Source of the DNA: an uncultured Nitrospira sp.
Lineage (GTDB): Bacteria > Nitrospirota > Nitrospiria > Nitrospirales > Nitrospiraceae
Length of the DNA: 43,162 nucleotides
NCBI GenBank assembly: GCA_902500705.1
Contig: CABVRR010000013.1
Span: forward strand, 8,042-51,203
Reading direction: 5' to 3'
In this document: positions 24,903 through 34,324 of the stretch, piece by piece
How positions within the stretch are numbered: the stretch's first letter is position 1
Layout of the letters: each line of letters starts with the position of its first letter
Translations under genes and position numbers: made by a program
Notes under the pieces: model-generated
Databases searched by the model: none
Told to the model about the DNA's origin: nothing
The model's input: only the letters and a program-made list of their open reading frames with translations

Positions 24903-25607
24903 GTGATCCCCTTACGAGACGACAACCCCACACAGCATTCCCCCATCGTCACGATGATCGTCATCGGGATCTGCATCGTTGTCTTTGTCTACCAAACGAA
25001 TCTCCCTCATGACGCAGCTGAACTCTTTGCCTTTCAATATGGTGCGATTCCTGCCATCATATTTGGTCATGCCTCTCTCACTGAAGACGCGATAGCCGTC
25101 TCGGCACCTCTCACTCTGGTCACGAGCATGTTTCTTCATGGAAGTTGGATGCATCTTCTTGGAAACATGCTCTATCTTTGGATTTTCGGCAATAACATCG
25201 AAGATGTCATGGGACATGCAAAATTTATCGTCTTCTACCTTGCCTCAGGAATCCTCGCAGCACTCAGCCATGCCCTCACCGATCCCGCATCCCAGATCCC
25301 GATGGTGGGCGCGAGCGGAGCTATTTCAGCCGTCCTCGGCGCCTATCTCTTGCTGTTTCCACGCGCCCACGTACTGGTGTTGCTGCCCCCGATCGGGATG
25401 GTCCGAGTTGCTGCGGGTATCGTTCTTGGCATGTGGTTTATCACACAGTTGATCAGTGGAGGGATGAGTGCAGGTGCTACCGGGGGCGGCGTCGCCTTTT
25501 TCGCTCACATCGGAGGATTCATCGCGGGCATGGTGTTGATCGGTCTCTTCAAACGAAAAGATGTTCGGTTTTTTTCACCTGGCCGGTCACAACTCGACAG
25601 ATGGTAA
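24903..25607 (+). CDS. Rhomboid intramembrane serine protease
   Basis: A 234-residue inner-membrane protease with six or seven hydrophobic helices. The first loop motif HGSWMHLLGNMLYLWIFG contains the oxyanion Asn88, the catalytic serine is Ser138 in VGASGAIS, and the catalytic His202 is in FFAHIGGF. It lacks extra domains, as in the common bacterial GlpG-like core. The start is GTG at 24903, in frame and with family-typical N-terminus IPLRDDNPT. It follows the DHH gene by 12 nt and probably shares its transcript. The substrate is unknown. Confidence 0.9.
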   Translation: MIPLRDDNPTQHSPIVTMIVIGICIVVFVYQTNLPHDAAELFAFQYGAIPAIIFGHASLTEDAIAVSAPLTLVTSMFLHGSWMHLLGNMLYLWIFGNNIEDVMGHAKFIVFYLASGILAALSHALTDPASQIPMVGASGAISAVLGAYLLLFPRAHVLVLLPPIGMVRVAAGIVLGMWFITQLISGGMSAGATGGGVAFFAHIGGFIAGMVLIGLFKRKDVRFFSPGRSQLDRW

Positions 25608-25624
25608 CGCAGCCTACCAGCATG

Positions 25625-25656
25625 GAACCGTTTCGTATCACTAATTGGAACGGTTC
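25625..25656. terminator. Inverted repeat between convergent rhomboid and purK genes
   Basis: An 8-bp perfect stem (GAACCGTT, 25625-25632, with AACGGTTC, 25649-25656) and a 16-nt loop overlap the purK stop codon. It lies between two converging genes, so it may end both transcripts. The absence of a T-run and the large loop make this uncertain. Confidence 0.35.
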
Positions 25657-26818
25657 AGCGCGGCAGTTGAACACGTGTCATGAACCGGCGAGCTGCTTCT
25701 TCGGTTATCAGGGCTTGGGGAGCGGTAAAGGTCACATGGCCCATCTTTCTTCCAGCACGAATGGTCCGTTTTCCGTAGAGATGAAGCACGGCTCCTGCCA
25801 TTGAATGAAGGGCGTCGGCCCCTTCGCTGGACGTCACGGCCTTCACGTCTTCACCGATGAGATTAATCATGATCGCGGGACTCAAGAGTCTCGCTTCTCC
25901 CAAGGGAAGCCCACAGATCACTCGCACCTGTTGCTCGAATTGAGAGACCGTACAGACATCCAACGTGTAGTGACCCGAGTTGTGAGGGCGAGGTGCGATC
26001 TCGTTAATAAGAAGAGAGCCCTCTTTGGTTTCAAAGAGCTCTACACAGAACACTCCAACCCCCTGTAGCGCCGCGACGGCTTGTCTTGAAAGTTCCGTCG
26101 CCTTCTCAGCAACATCAAAAGAAATGGCAGCGGGCACACGTGTTTCTCGTAAGATTCCAGACTCATGCCTATTTTCGGCTACTGGATACACGCAGTCCGT
26201 TCCATCTTCGTTTCGCACAACCAGAACGGAAAGCTCTCGGACATAGTCAATGAACTGTTCAAGAATCCACCGATGGTCGGACTTGGCCGTTTCCAGGACT
26301 GGCTCGATCCTTTCGAGATCCGAAGATTCTCGGAACAGCCACTGCCCTTTCCCATCATACCCGCTCCTCGCCGTTTTACAGACTGCGGGAAGGCCGAGAC
26401 GGTCGACTGCTGAGATCAGTTGAGGGACCGTTTGAATGGCAGCGAACGCAGGGACCGAGAAGCCTCGTGACAACAAGTATTGCTTTTGTTCGATCCGGTC
26501 CTGAAGGATCCGCAGAACGGCTCCGGATGGCCGCATCGGGCGACGCCCTTCTAGCCATTCGCAGAGCTCAGCAGGAACATTCTCCCACTCCAGAGTCACA
26601 GCATCGACGATGTTCGAGAATTGTTCGCGGACACCAAGGTCAGAAAATGGTGCCGTAAACGAGTGCGCAGCAATATGATGGGCCGGCGCGTCGTGATCTG
26701 GATCCCAGACAGCCACCTGATAGCCCATCCGGTAGGCAGCCGTGGCAAACATTGCTCCTAATTGCCCTCCGCCTAATACTCCCAGAACGGAGCCGGGCAC
26801 GAGGATTTGATCTGTCAC
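25655..26818 (-). CDS. purK: N5-carboxyaminoimidazole ribonucleotide synthase
   Basis: PurK converts AIR, bicarbonate and ATP to N5-CAIR in purine synthesis. The 387-residue ATP-grasp protein has [21 protein letters not shown] at the N-terminus, [26 protein letters not shown] in the ATP-grasp core, [16 protein letters not shown] and [13 protein letters not shown], all typical for PurK. It starts with GTG at 26818 and overlaps the purE stop by 4 nt (GTGA), so purE and purK are translationally coupled and supply consecutive activities. Confidence 0.94.
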   Translation of the reverse strand: MTDQILVPGSVLGVLGGGQLGAMFATAAYRMGYQVAVWDPDHDAPAHHIAAHSFTAPFSDLGVREQFSNIVDAVTLEWENVPAELCEWLEGRRPMRPSGAVLRILQDRIEQKQYLLSRGFSVPAFAAIQTVPQLISAVDRLGLPAVCKTARSGYDGKGQWLFRESSDLERIEPVLETAKSDHRWILEQFIDYVRELSVLVVRNEDGTDCVYPVAENRHESGILRETRVPAAISFDVAEKATELSRQAVAALQGVGVFCVELFETKEGSLLINEIAPRPHNSGHYTLDVCTVSQFEQQVRVICGLPLGEARLLSPAIMINLIGEDVKAVTSSEGADALHSMAGAVLHLYGKRTIRAGRKMGHVTFTAPQALITEEAARRFMTRVQLPR

Positions 26819-27405
26819 AGTCGACGGCTCACATCATTAGCCCCAAGATTGCCCAGACTCGTTCCCTTGGCTTCTGGAGAATTGAGAATGCTCTCCGTTT
26901 GAGCCTCGCGAAAACACTTGATACGTTCGGCAATTTCCGGATGGCTTCCGGCAAGAATTTGTCCGGCGAGGATACCAGCGTTCTCGGCACCCCCGATCGC
27001 CACGGTGGCAACAGGAATTCCTTTCGGCATTTGGACGATTGACAATAACGAATCGAGACCGCGAAGATGTTCTGTCGGAATCGGCACGCCGATCACTGGG
27101 AGGTGAGTCTTGGCAGCCAACATGCCAGGAAGGTGAGCCGCTCCTCCAGCCCCGGCAATGATGACTTTGATCCCACGGCTTGGAGCACTTGTGGCGTACT
27201 CAAAAAGACGATCAGGCGTCCGATGAGCAGACACAACGAGCAGTTCATAAGCAATGTCGAGCTCCTCCAAGATCGCTCCGGATTTTTCTAACACTGGAAA
27301 ATCCGATTTGCTGCCTCCCAAGATGCCGACAAGCGGCTTACGGCCCTTGATCTCTTGTCTCGTCTCTTGCCGAGACCGACTTGCTACCCACTGCTTCTTT
27401 TTCAT
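26815..27405 (-). CDS. purE: N5-carboxyaminoimidazole ribonucleotide mutase
   Basis: PurE (class I) rearranges N5-CAIR to CAIR. The core shows [46 protein letters not shown] and [23 protein letters not shown]. The presence of purK downstream agrees with a class I mutase. At 196 residues it is longer than the usual 160-170, due to a basic N-terminal leader of about 22 residues and a C-terminal tail. No better internal ATG is available, so the long form is kept. A good promoter candidate stands 50-85 nt upstream. Confidence 0.92.
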   Translation of the reverse strand: MKKKQWVASRSRQETRQEIKGRKPLVGILGGSKSDFPVLEKSGAILEELDIAYELLVVSAHRTPDRLFEYATSAPSRGIKVIIAGAGGAAHLPGMLAAKTHLPVIGVPIPTEHLRGLDSLLSIVQMPKGIPVATVAIGGAENAGILAGQILAGSHPEIAERIKCFREAQTESILNSPEAKGTSLGNLGANDVSRRL

Positions 27406-27704
27406 GGTCTACCTTTCTTTCTTCGACTAAGCCTTTCTCACTTTAGCGATTAATGTGCGGCACCTTAACCAGTCCATCCGATATGGTCAAGGAGGTTGAG
27501 AAACGGCAATGACCATTTGCAAGACTAACTGATCCTACGATTCTCTACGCTGGCTCGATTTCAAGAAACACTAGGCCTGGAGAAAAGCGCTGTCGGTATG
27601 CAACCTACCGCCCCCTGCAGGATGACTGCTCGATGGCCACACATCGAAGAACCAAGGTTGTATTAGAAAACTGAGGGGAGAAGGCTTTCGGCTACTCTTT
27701 AAAT
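27406..27704. other. Intergenic stretch upstream of purE
   Basis: About 300 bases without a supported gene. The purE leader and promoter occupy the left 85 bases. The rest shows no tRNA-like fold, no repeat and no frame with a ribosome site; the minus-strand frame at 27571-27783 reads through the terminator hairpin and looks spurious. Confidence 0.5.
27462..27490 (-). promoter_or_regulatory. Probable purE-purK promoter
   Basis: On the minus strand TTGACC (27490-27485) and TAAGGT (27467-27462) are spaced by 17 bp. Transcription would start near 27455, leaving about 50 nt of leader. No purine riboswitch aptamer was recognised in this short leader. Confidence 0.4.
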
Positions 27705-27742
27705 GGAAAGATGACCCAGGAGATTTCCTGGGCCATCTTTCC
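27705..27742 (-). terminator. Terminator hairpin of the export operon
   Basis: A long hairpin: GGAAAGATG (27705-27713) pairs with CATCTTTCC (27734-27742), and CCCAGGA (27715-27721) with TCCTGGG (27726-27732). There is one A-C mismatch and a 4-nt loop. It lies 42 nt after the end of the membrane-fusion gene. On the minus strand the stem is followed by an ATTTAAAG stretch, a weak U-tract. Confidence 0.7.
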
Positions 27743-27783
27743 GGAAGAAGAACGTGGCCGCATCGTTTGTGCGGCTTGATCAA

Positions 27784-29229
27784 CTACTTTCCGCCTGGTG
27801 CCGCCACCTTAGGCGCGAACATTTCAAATACACTGGGTTCTCGTTCCATGTAATCAGGCGGGAAGAAGTTGAACCGTCGCCAGAGCTCGTACCAAAGAGG
27901 AACGCGATTCATGATCACCCAGCCCAATACTTTTGTCCCCTGTCTCACCTGAGCCTGTTCAGGCCATGGTTGAGGATCATCGGGGTCTGGAACGACCCAG
28001 AACCGATAATTTCCTTTTCCATCGTCGATCTGATCGACTACTTTAATGACACCACCGCGAGTACCCGCCATCAATGACGGCCAGGCAGGTAATGGAATAG
28101 CAGGAACGCCGAAAAACAAGATCCGAACCTTCCGCCCTGCTTTTAAAAGCGGCGCATCCAGCCCCTCGGCTACCATTTCAATAGCAGGATCGGAAGCAAG
28201 CGGAGAAATCGTGATCAGATTATCTCCCTGTTTAACCGTTTCATTCATACCGACTCTCGCCATCTTAACAACCGTGCCGTCCATCGGAGCAAAGAGCTTT
28301 GCCGCCTCAATTCGTTGCTGGACTCCCTGCTGTCTATAGGAAATATCAGCCAACGATTCGGTCGCTTTGGCCGCTTCCGCTACTGCGGCATCACGTGATG
28401 CGATTGAGTCGATTAGTTTCTGTTGTGCATCTGCCGTGATTTGATCACGGCCGAAGCTCAAGGCAGAGCGAGCCTGCTCGGCAGCCAACAAACTCGCTTG
28501 GGCTGCCTGCAAACCAGCTTTGGTGCCGATTTCTGTCTGGATCGTTAATTCAAGTTCTCGTTGTGAGACTAAACCGTCCCTCACCAGTTGCCGATGCCGA
28601 TCGACGTTGAGCTGAGCCGTATGGACGTCAATTTTAGCCTGTTCAACCTTTTGTTGAGATTCACGCACCTTATTGTCAGCTTCAACCACACGGGCTTCAG
28701 CCGATGGCACAGCTGCCTGTACTAACTTTTTCATCTCTCCTATTCTTTTGGTCAGTTGATCAGCTCTAGCCACTGCTGCTTGACGTGTTTGCTCTAGAGC
28801 AACCTTACGCTGCTCAAAGAGAGGGAGAATCTCCGGCGCCATAAAGGTCGGGTCGTAGTCCTCGAGCTCACCGACAAGATCACCCTTCTTGACCTGGACA
28901 CCTTCATAAACATGCCACGCTTTCACACGGCCCGTAATCCGGGATTCAATCTTCTGCGGGCGATCATAAGGCGTATAAGCAGACACCTTCCCCGTAACAG
29001 AGATCGTCTGCGTCCACGGGACAAATTCAAGAACGATCAGGAAAAGCAACAGAATCGTGAGTATCGCGCGGGAGGCCGTGAACATTTTTCCAGGGATCTG
29101 CACAGCCTGCCAACACGGCAACTTCGCCAATGTCGGCCCTTGTTCGATCGTAATCGCTTCCAAGCCTACCCCTCGCTTAACCAGCGCACGTTCTCCGCTG
29201 TTTTCTGCACCGCGACCTAGGCTAGCCAT
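27784..29229 (-). CDS. HlyD-type membrane fusion protein
   Basis: A periplasmic adaptor linking an inner-membrane exporter to a TolC channel. A cytoplasmic N-terminus of about 54 residues is followed by one membrane helix (about 55-71). The first half of a lipoyl-like domain comes next (QKIESRITGRVKAWHVYEG-VQVKKGDLVGEL, about 92-122). A long coiled-coil hairpin (about 135-320) follows, then the second lipoyl half (LFAPMDGTVVKMARVGMNETVKQGD) and a beta-barrel C-terminus. It is 481 residues from the ATG at 29229, which has a GGAGG site. It is the last gene of the tolC-ABC run, 44 nt after the ABC gene, and should be the adaptor for that exporter. Confidence 0.85.
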   Translation of the reverse strand: MASLGRGAENSGERALVKRGVGLEAITIEQGPTLAKLPCWQAVQIPGKMFTASRAILTILLLFLIVLEFVPWTQTISVTGKVSAYTPYDRPQKIESRITGRVKAWHVYEGVQVKKGDLVGELEDYDPTFMAPEILPLFEQRKVALEQTRQAAVARADQLTKRIGEMKKLVQAAVPSAEARVVEADNKVRESQQKVEQAKIDVHTAQLNVDRHRQLVRDGLVSQRELELTIQTEIGTKAGLQAAQASLLAAEQARSALSFGRDQITADAQQKLIDSIASRDAAVAEAAKATESLADISYRQQGVQQRIEAAKLFAPMDGTVVKMARVGMNETVKQGDNLITISPLASDPAIEMVAEGLDAPLLKAGRKVRILFFGVPAIPLPAWPSLMAGTRGGVIKVVDQIDDGKGNYRFWVVPDPDDPQPWPEQAQVRQGTKVLGWVIMNRVPLWYELWRRFNFFPPDYMEREPSVFEMFAPKVAAPGGK

Positions 29230-29273
29230 GAAGCCTCCATTCATTTACCGGTGTTGATTTACTATCTAATCGG

Positions 29274-30950
29274 TTACGCATGAGCATGATGCAACATGAT
29301 TCGACGATCAGCATGATCCGTAAGGTTAGGATCCGTTGATACGAAAATAACGGACCATGTTTCATCTTTAGAACACAACCGACGCAGGACGCGCTCACGC
29401 AACGACGGCTCCAGTGAGTGAATTAAACCGTCAAATATCAGGACTTGTGGACGTCCTAGGATCGCTCGGGCAAGGAGAATCTGCACAATGTGAGTCGGAG
29501 AAAGCGATTCCCCTAGTGCGGAGATATCGGACTTCACGCCACGGGTCAAGCCTTCGACATCTTCTTCGAGCTCGGTGAAACGCAAGGCCCAGTTGAGATC
29601 ATCATAGGTGACATAGGAACGCCCCATGACGATATTTTCCTCGATCGTTCCCTTAATTAACGACAGTTGCGAATCGATCATGACGCTACGGCACCGATTG
29701 ATGGCATTGGGATCGATGTAGCGAAGGTCAACGCCATTGTACTGAATCACGCCATTCGTCGGAGTCTCAAGTCCACCCAATACTCTCGCCAAGGCAGTTT
29801 TTGCCCCGGTTGTCCGTGCGTAAATGCCAAGCTTTTCACCCGGCGCAACATCAAGGTTGAAGCTGTCGAAAACGGACGTTCCGCCATGAATCAAACTGAC
29901 ACCTTTGCAGGTTACACGAACCCCCTGTGTCAAATGCTTGGGGAGCGCGACCGCCGATTCCGTTGAGACATAATCTTGATCTTGCCTAAAGACTTCGTCG
30001 AGATGAGTGAGGGAGGTGAAGAAATAATACAAGAATCCCATGTTCTTAATCAGAGAGTCGAAATTGATGACGAGCGCACTGACAACCGCCTGTACAGCGA
30101 CTAACTGCCCAAGAGTCAGCTGTCCAGACGACATCAGCCAGGCGGCAATGGCAAGAGCTCCTGACTGCGCGATCGCTTGCCCCCCCACTGAACCGATGTA
30201 TTGTCGAACCAAGACGGCAAACCGAGCCTTCCGAGTTTCTACATACCGATTGACGAGGTCGTTTGTCTTCTGGATGAGAAACGGATGACTGTCGGTCGCC
30301 TTCAACTGCAAGGCATTCTGCGAAACCTCTTGAATCCAATTAAAGACATCGTACTTCGCGTCAGACATGGCCAGCGTCGTCTTGAGCGCCCCTCGTGACA
30401 GCACAAAAAACGTGAGCCCAAATCCGGCCATGAGCAGAAGGTTGTACACAAGAAAATAAGGATGGTAGACGACCAGCATGATCATGCCGACAGTTCCACC
30501 CACCACAACGTTCAAGAGATCGATGAGTAAGGTAGAGAGGGCACGCTGCATGAACACTGTTTCGATGAAGTAGTTCGAGAGTTCCGGCCGCACTCCCTTA
30601 AAGCGATTTCGAGGAAGCTGTTCAACCATCGCAACCGCGACTCGTGCAAAGAGTCGGCGTTGCACGACATCAACGGCGTAGAAATGAAAGGTTTTGAACA
30701 TCCCGACAAACAGCAAGACCGCAAACATAATACTGGTCAGAGTCCAAATCATGACCGGCTGAACCGCATAGGAAAAGGTGCTGACCAATTCCTGCACGGT
30801 CAACGGTATGATCAGGGAAAAGAACCCAACGGCTAGGGCATAAGAAAAAATCAGACTCATGATTTTTTTCTCAGCCCGCATGGCCACAGACAGCTGCTTC
30901 AGCAGCGCTTCGAACAAACCTTTGTAACTTTCGCCCTGAGGTTCTTTCAT
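29274..30950 (-). CDS. ABC exporter half with a strongly degenerate ATPase domain
   Basis: A 558-residue fused permease and nucleotide-binding domain of the type I secretion kind. Six membrane helices lie in about residues 30-310. No C39 peptidase domain is present. The ATPase part has lost most catalytic motifs: Walker A reads ARTTGAKT (378-385, Gly to Ala before the Lys), LSGGQ is LSPTH (483-487), Walker B ends FDG (Asp507, then Gly508 where the catalytic Glu belongs), and the H-loop reads VSTDP without His. The reading frame is full length with a normal start (GGGGGTG site, ATG at 30950), so this is not a decaying pseudogene. It may be a structural partner, a regulator, or the inactive half of a heterodimer. 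It lies between tolC genes and the HlyD gene. Confidence 0.8.
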   Translation of the reverse strand: MKEPQGESYKGLFEALLKQLSVAMRAEKKIMSLIFSYALAVGFFSLIIPLTVQELVSTFSYAVQPVMIWTLTSIMFAVLLFVGMFKTFHFYAVDVVQRRLFARVAVAMVEQLPRNRFKGVRPELSNYFIETVFMQRALSTLLIDLLNVVVGGTVGMIMLVVYHPYFLVYNLLLMAGFGLTFFVLSRGALKTTLAMSDAKYDVFNWIQEVSQNALQLKATDSHPFLIQKTNDLVNRYVETRKARFAVLVRQYIGSVGGQAIAQSGALAIAAWLMSSGQLTLGQLVAVQAVVSALVINFDSLIKNMGFLYYFFTSLTHLDEVFRQDQDYVSTESAVALPKHLTQGVRVTCKGVSLIHGGTSVFDSFNLDVAPGEKLGIYARTTGAKTALARVLGGLETPTNGVIQYNGVDLRYIDPNAINRCRSVMIDSQLSLIKGTIEENIVMGRSYVTYDDLNWALRFTELEEDVEGLTRGVKSDISALGESLSPTHIVQILLARAILGRPQVLIFDGLIHSLEPSLRERVLRRLCSKDETWSVIFVSTDPNLTDHADRRIMLHHAHA

Positions 30951-31077
30951 GAGCACCCCCAGCTAATAATAAGTCAAAATGTGAACTACCTAACCCTGCA
31001 CCGAACTAAATCATTTCTACGAGCCTACTGCCAATCCACCGAATGAACTATGGTCTATTACCAGGATTTACTTTCCT

Positions 31078-32670
31078 CTAATCACGTCCAAATACCTTAC
31101 GGCCTGAAGAACCGGCCGCAGTCAAAGGATCGCCGTACTTGGCCAGCACACCTTCAGCCAGCGGTTTCGAGAGCGCCCCTCTCGCCCAGAGCATCCCCCC
31201 CCGCGAGACGGCGTAATCGGCCTGGGCCCGGTAGAGTTCGTACGCCGCTTCGACTACCGCACGCTCTCGTAGGTTGACGAAGAGCACGCTCGTTGCGCCC
31301 ATATTAAACCTGGCTCGTTCACCTTCTTCTAAGGTTTTAGCCAAGCGTAGGGCCTCTGTCGAAGCTTTCACTCGGTCTCGGGCCCGTACAATCGCTGAGA
31401 GCCAGTTATCGACGTCGATCGAGACCTGACGCTCAAGATAGATCTGCTTATACGCCAGGCGTTGTTGCTGCGCTTCTGCGTGAAGGACCTTCCCTCGCGC
31501 ACCCCGATTGAACAACGGCATACTGAAGAGCGTCGTCACTCGGTAGCCGAACCCTCCGATCCAATAGATGCCGCCTACCGCCGGCCCTCCCTCAACCTCC
31601 AGCTTTGGAAGCAGATTATTCTTCGCCAGTTTCAGTTCTATATTGTTCATTTTGGCTTCAATGTAGAGATCACGTACTTCCGGGCGATCCTCCGTGGCTT
31701 CCACCTTAAATGCCGCCACATCTTCTTCGCTCGGCAACGGCGTTTCTCCCTGAAATTCAGGAGCCCATTCAGCGCGAGGTGTCACAGGTTGGCCGTTTTC
31801 CCAGAGAAACAGCGCAAGCTTATATTGCTCATACTCAACCTTCCGTTGCGCAGCAATGGTAGCCTCTCGCCGCCGTTGAACTTCCTCTCGAGCTTCGACC
31901 ACGTCGATCGGAGCGACCGCGCCGCCTTTGGATCTTCCCTCAACCATGCGATAGCGCTCTTCGGCCACGGCCAGCGTCCGTTTCACCACGTCGGCCTGTT
32001 TGACGGCGACCTGCCAATCCCAGTATTGCACGGCTCCGGCGAGATAGAGATCCTGCCGTTTCTGGGCGACTTTCACTTCAGCTTGTGGCCCAGCAAGTTC
32101 TGCCTGTTGAAACTCTGCGTACTCGTCGTTGATCATGAATCCCCGCAAGAGATTAAATGATCCACCGACGATAGCCATTTGCTGCGAATAGAAAAGTTGG
32201 AGGTCTGTAGGGAACGCCACCGGGCCGGTTTCTGGGGAACGACGGATGAGGCCGCCGGATCCATTGAGCGTCGCATGATCCCCGAAGCCGTTACGGACAC
32301 CGCCGAAAATCTGGAACCCCCAGGGGTGCCCGATCTTGAGCATGGTATCGCTATACCCACCCGTCAAGGTATTCGGCACACCTGAAATATTGGTCAGATT
32401 CCACGTTTGAAATCGGTCGACCTCGACCTCGTTCTTAAACTTCAGTTCCCATGCACCCAACGCTTTCAAAACCTTCGCCCGAGCTCGCGCCCGTTCTAAT
32501 CCGGTCGCCTGGAGCAGCGGATGGGTTAATTCAATTCTGGCCAGTACTTCTTCAATGGTCAAAGGAGCAGTCCGCACAGACTCGGCACTCGGTGCACTCA
32601 TTGCGGCAGGAGCCTCCGCCAGTGTCGTCACGGGAAGCAAGATCAGAATCACGAGTAGTAGAGCGGCCAT
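31078..32670 (-). CDS. TolC-family outer-membrane channel (third gene of the tandem)
   Basis: A 530-residue outer-membrane efflux protein. The signal peptide (LLLVILILLPVTTLA) is followed by the two repeated coiled-coil halves of the TolC fold: LARIELTHPLLQATGLERARARAKVLKAL in the first, and a matching EVRDLYIEAKMNNIELKLAKNNLLP region in the second. It ends with a helical RARDRVKASTEALRLAKTLEEGERARFNMGA stretch. It is the most diverged of the three copies, with about 10 extra residues near 125-150 (GSGGLIRRSPETG) and a different tail. It is separated from the next copy by 23 nt and from the ABC gene by 127 nt. Confidence 0.87.
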   Translation of the reverse strand: MAALLLVILILLPVTTLAEAPAAMSAPSAESVRTAPLTIEEVLARIELTHPLLQATGLERARARAKVLKALGAWELKFKNEVEVDRFQTWNLTNISGVPNTLTGGYSDTMLKIGHPWGFQIFGGVRNGFGDHATLNGSGGLIRRSPETGPVAFPTDLQLFYSQQMAIVGGSFNLLRGFMINDEYAEFQQAELAGPQAEVKVAQKRQDLYLAGAVQYWDWQVAVKQADVVKRTLAVAEERYRMVEGRSKGGAVAPIDVVEAREEVQRRREATIAAQRKVEYEQYKLALFLWENGQPVTPRAEWAPEFQGETPLPSEEDVAAFKVEATEDRPEVRDLYIEAKMNNIELKLAKNNLLPKLEVEGGPAVGGIYWIGGFGYRVTTLFSMPLFNRGARGKVLHAEAQQQRLAYKQIYLERQVSIDVDNWLSAIVRARDRVKASTEALRLAKTLEEGERARFNMGATSVLFVNLRERAVVEAAYELYRAQADYAVSRGGMLWARGALSKPLAEGVLAKYGDPLTAAGSSGRKVFGRD

Positions 32671-32735
32671 CGACGGATGCTCCTTGTGTCGGATTAATCG
32701 CGGCCCGGTTTCTGAGTCCCGTACGCACCCGCCGC
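32614..32735. repeat. Repeat copy at the tolC 3-tolC 2 junction
   Basis: A 122-bp block covers the signal-peptide codons of one tolC gene, the 23-nt spacer and the last codons of the preceding gene. It differs from the block at 34203-34324 at only two positions (32673 and 32712), and the two blocks are 1,589 bp apart. Such identity at silent and spacer positions points to recent duplication or gene conversion. Confidence 0.8.
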
Positions 32736-34259
32736 TGTCAGCGGATCGCCATACTTAGCCAGTTCGCTTTCAGGCCAAGGCTTCGCCAATGCGCCCTTGG
32801 CCCACAGCATCCCTCCGCGCGCCACCGCGTAGTCGGCCTGCGCCCGATACAGCTGATAGGCCGATTCCACGACGTTACGCTCACGGAGATTCACAAAGAG
32901 GACGGTGGACGCGCCCATATTGAACCGGGTCCGCTCGCCTTCCTCCAACGTCTTGGCTAACCGCAGAGCTTCCGTCGCTGCCTTCACCCGATCTCTGGCA
33001 CGTACTTGAGCCGAGAGCCAGTTGTCCACATCGACACTGACTTGTTGCTCGGCGTACAGCTGCTTGAAGACTAATTGTTGCTGCTCTGCCTCCGCGTACA
33101 TAACCTTTCCACGCCCTTCCCGCTGGAACAACGGCATCGCAAACTTCGCTCCGTACCGAAATCCCACGCCCATCGTCCAGTCCGCAGCGGTCTCCATTCG
33201 CCCCCCATCAAAATCGAACTTCGGGAGCAGGTAGTTCTTGGCCAGCTTGAGATCGATATTGTTGAGCTTGGCTTCGACGTAGAGATCCCGCACTTCCGGC
33301 CGATCTTCTTTTGCTTCCACTTTATAGGCCGCAACTTCTTCCTCGGTCGGAAGCGGCGTTTCGCCCTGGAACTCCGGCGCCCATTCCGGTCGCGGCGTCA
33401 CCGGGTCGCCGTTTTCCCAGAGATAGAGAGACAGCTGGTATTGCTCATACTCGATCTTTCGCTGTGCAGCGATCGCAGCCTCTCGCCGCTTCTGCACCTC
33501 TTGGTTCACCTCGATTACGTCCAGCGGCGCAGCCTTTCCACCCTTGGCCAACCCTTCGACTTGGACTGCGCGCTCTTCGGCGATAGCCAACGCGCGCTTC
33601 ACGATCTCGGCCTGTTTGACGGCGACCTGCCAATCCCAGTACTGCACGGCCCCGGCGAGATAGAGATCCTGCCGTTTCTGAGCCACCGCGATCTCCGCCT
33701 GCGGCCCTGCAAGTTCGGCTCTTTGAAACTCGGCGTACTCCTCGTTGACCATGAAACCACGCAGCAATTTGAACGACCCGCCGAGGATTATTTGTTGCTG
33801 AGGATGGAAGAGCTGTAGATCAGGGATCAGAGCAACCGTCCCTCCTGACTGAGGAGGCGTCCCAGTAATAGTTCGATCCCCGAAGCCGTCTCGGATTCCA
33901 CCATGAATCTTGAAGCCCCAGGGATGCCCGACTTCGAGCTTGCTGTCGTTAATTCCTGATGTCGCCACATGGTCGTATAACAAGAAATTCCAAATTTGAA
34001 TTCGGACGGCTTCCGTACGGTTCTTGAATGTCGGTTCCCAGGCTCCAAGCGCCTTTAGGATCTTTGCTCGAGCCTGTATGCGTTCGACGCCCTGGGCCCG
34101 GAGTAGAGGATGCGTCAGTTCAATACGGGCGAGCACTTCGCTGATGGTCAGCGGCTCGGTCCTGGTGGACTGCGCTTTCAACGCGCTTGAATCATGCACC
34201 GGCTCCGCCAGTGTCGTCACGGGAAGCAAGATCAGAATCACGAGTAGTAGAGCGGCCAT
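32694..34259 (-). CDS. TolC-family outer-membrane channel (second gene of the tandem)
   Basis: A 521-residue TolC-like protein from the ATG at 34259; the open frame upstream to 34394 is an accident of the repeated C-terminus of the neighbour. The signal peptide is nucleotide-identical to that of the 31078-32670 copy. The mature protein has the same repeated helical halves (LARIELTHPLLRAQGVERIQARAKILKAL and EVRDLYVEAKLNNIDLKLAKNYLLP). Its C-terminal half is very close to the 34283-35836 copy and ends with YGTQKPGRD like it. The variable segments lie near residues 100-130, where loops of the barrel are expected. It is a mosaic of its two neighbours. Confidence 0.87.
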   Translation of the reverse strand: MAALLLVILILLPVTTLAEPVHDSSALKAQSTRTEPLTISEVLARIELTHPLLRAQGVERIQARAKILKALGAWEPTFKNRTEAVRIQIWNFLLYDHVATSGINDSKLEVGHPWGFKIHGGIRDGFGDRTITGTPPQSGGTVALIPDLQLFHPQQQIILGGSFKLLRGFMVNEEYAEFQRAELAGPQAEIAVAQKRQDLYLAGAVQYWDWQVAVKQAEIVKRALAIAEERAVQVEGLAKGGKAAPLDVIEVNQEVQKRREAAIAAQRKIEYEQYQLSLYLWENGDPVTPRPEWAPEFQGETPLPTEEEVAAYKVEAKEDRPEVRDLYVEAKLNNIDLKLAKNYLLPKFDFDGGRMETAADWTMGVGFRYGAKFAMPLFQREGRGKVMYAEAEQQQLVFKQLYAEQQVSVDVDNWLSAQVRARDRVKAATEALRLAKTLEEGERTRFNMGASTVLFVNLRERNVVESAYQLYRAQADYAVARGGMLWAKGALAKPWPESELAKYGDPLTAAGAYGTQKPGRD

Positions 34260-34324
34260 CGGCGGATGCTCCTTGTGTCGGATTAATCGCGGCCCGGTTT
34301 TTGAGTCCCGTACGCACCCGCCGC
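34203..34324. repeat. Repeat copy at the tolC 2-tolC 1 junction
   Basis: This is the partner of the block at 32614-32735 at an offset of 1,589 bp, spanning the signal-peptide codons of the second tolC gene, the spacer and the end of the first. Flanking sequence on both sides stays similar but with more differences. Confidence 0.8.

Noticed and set aside
29274..30950. Treating the degenerate ABC gene as a pseudogene
   Set aside because: The frame is uninterrupted over a normal length, its permease half looks normal, and its neighbours and spacing are those of a working operon.
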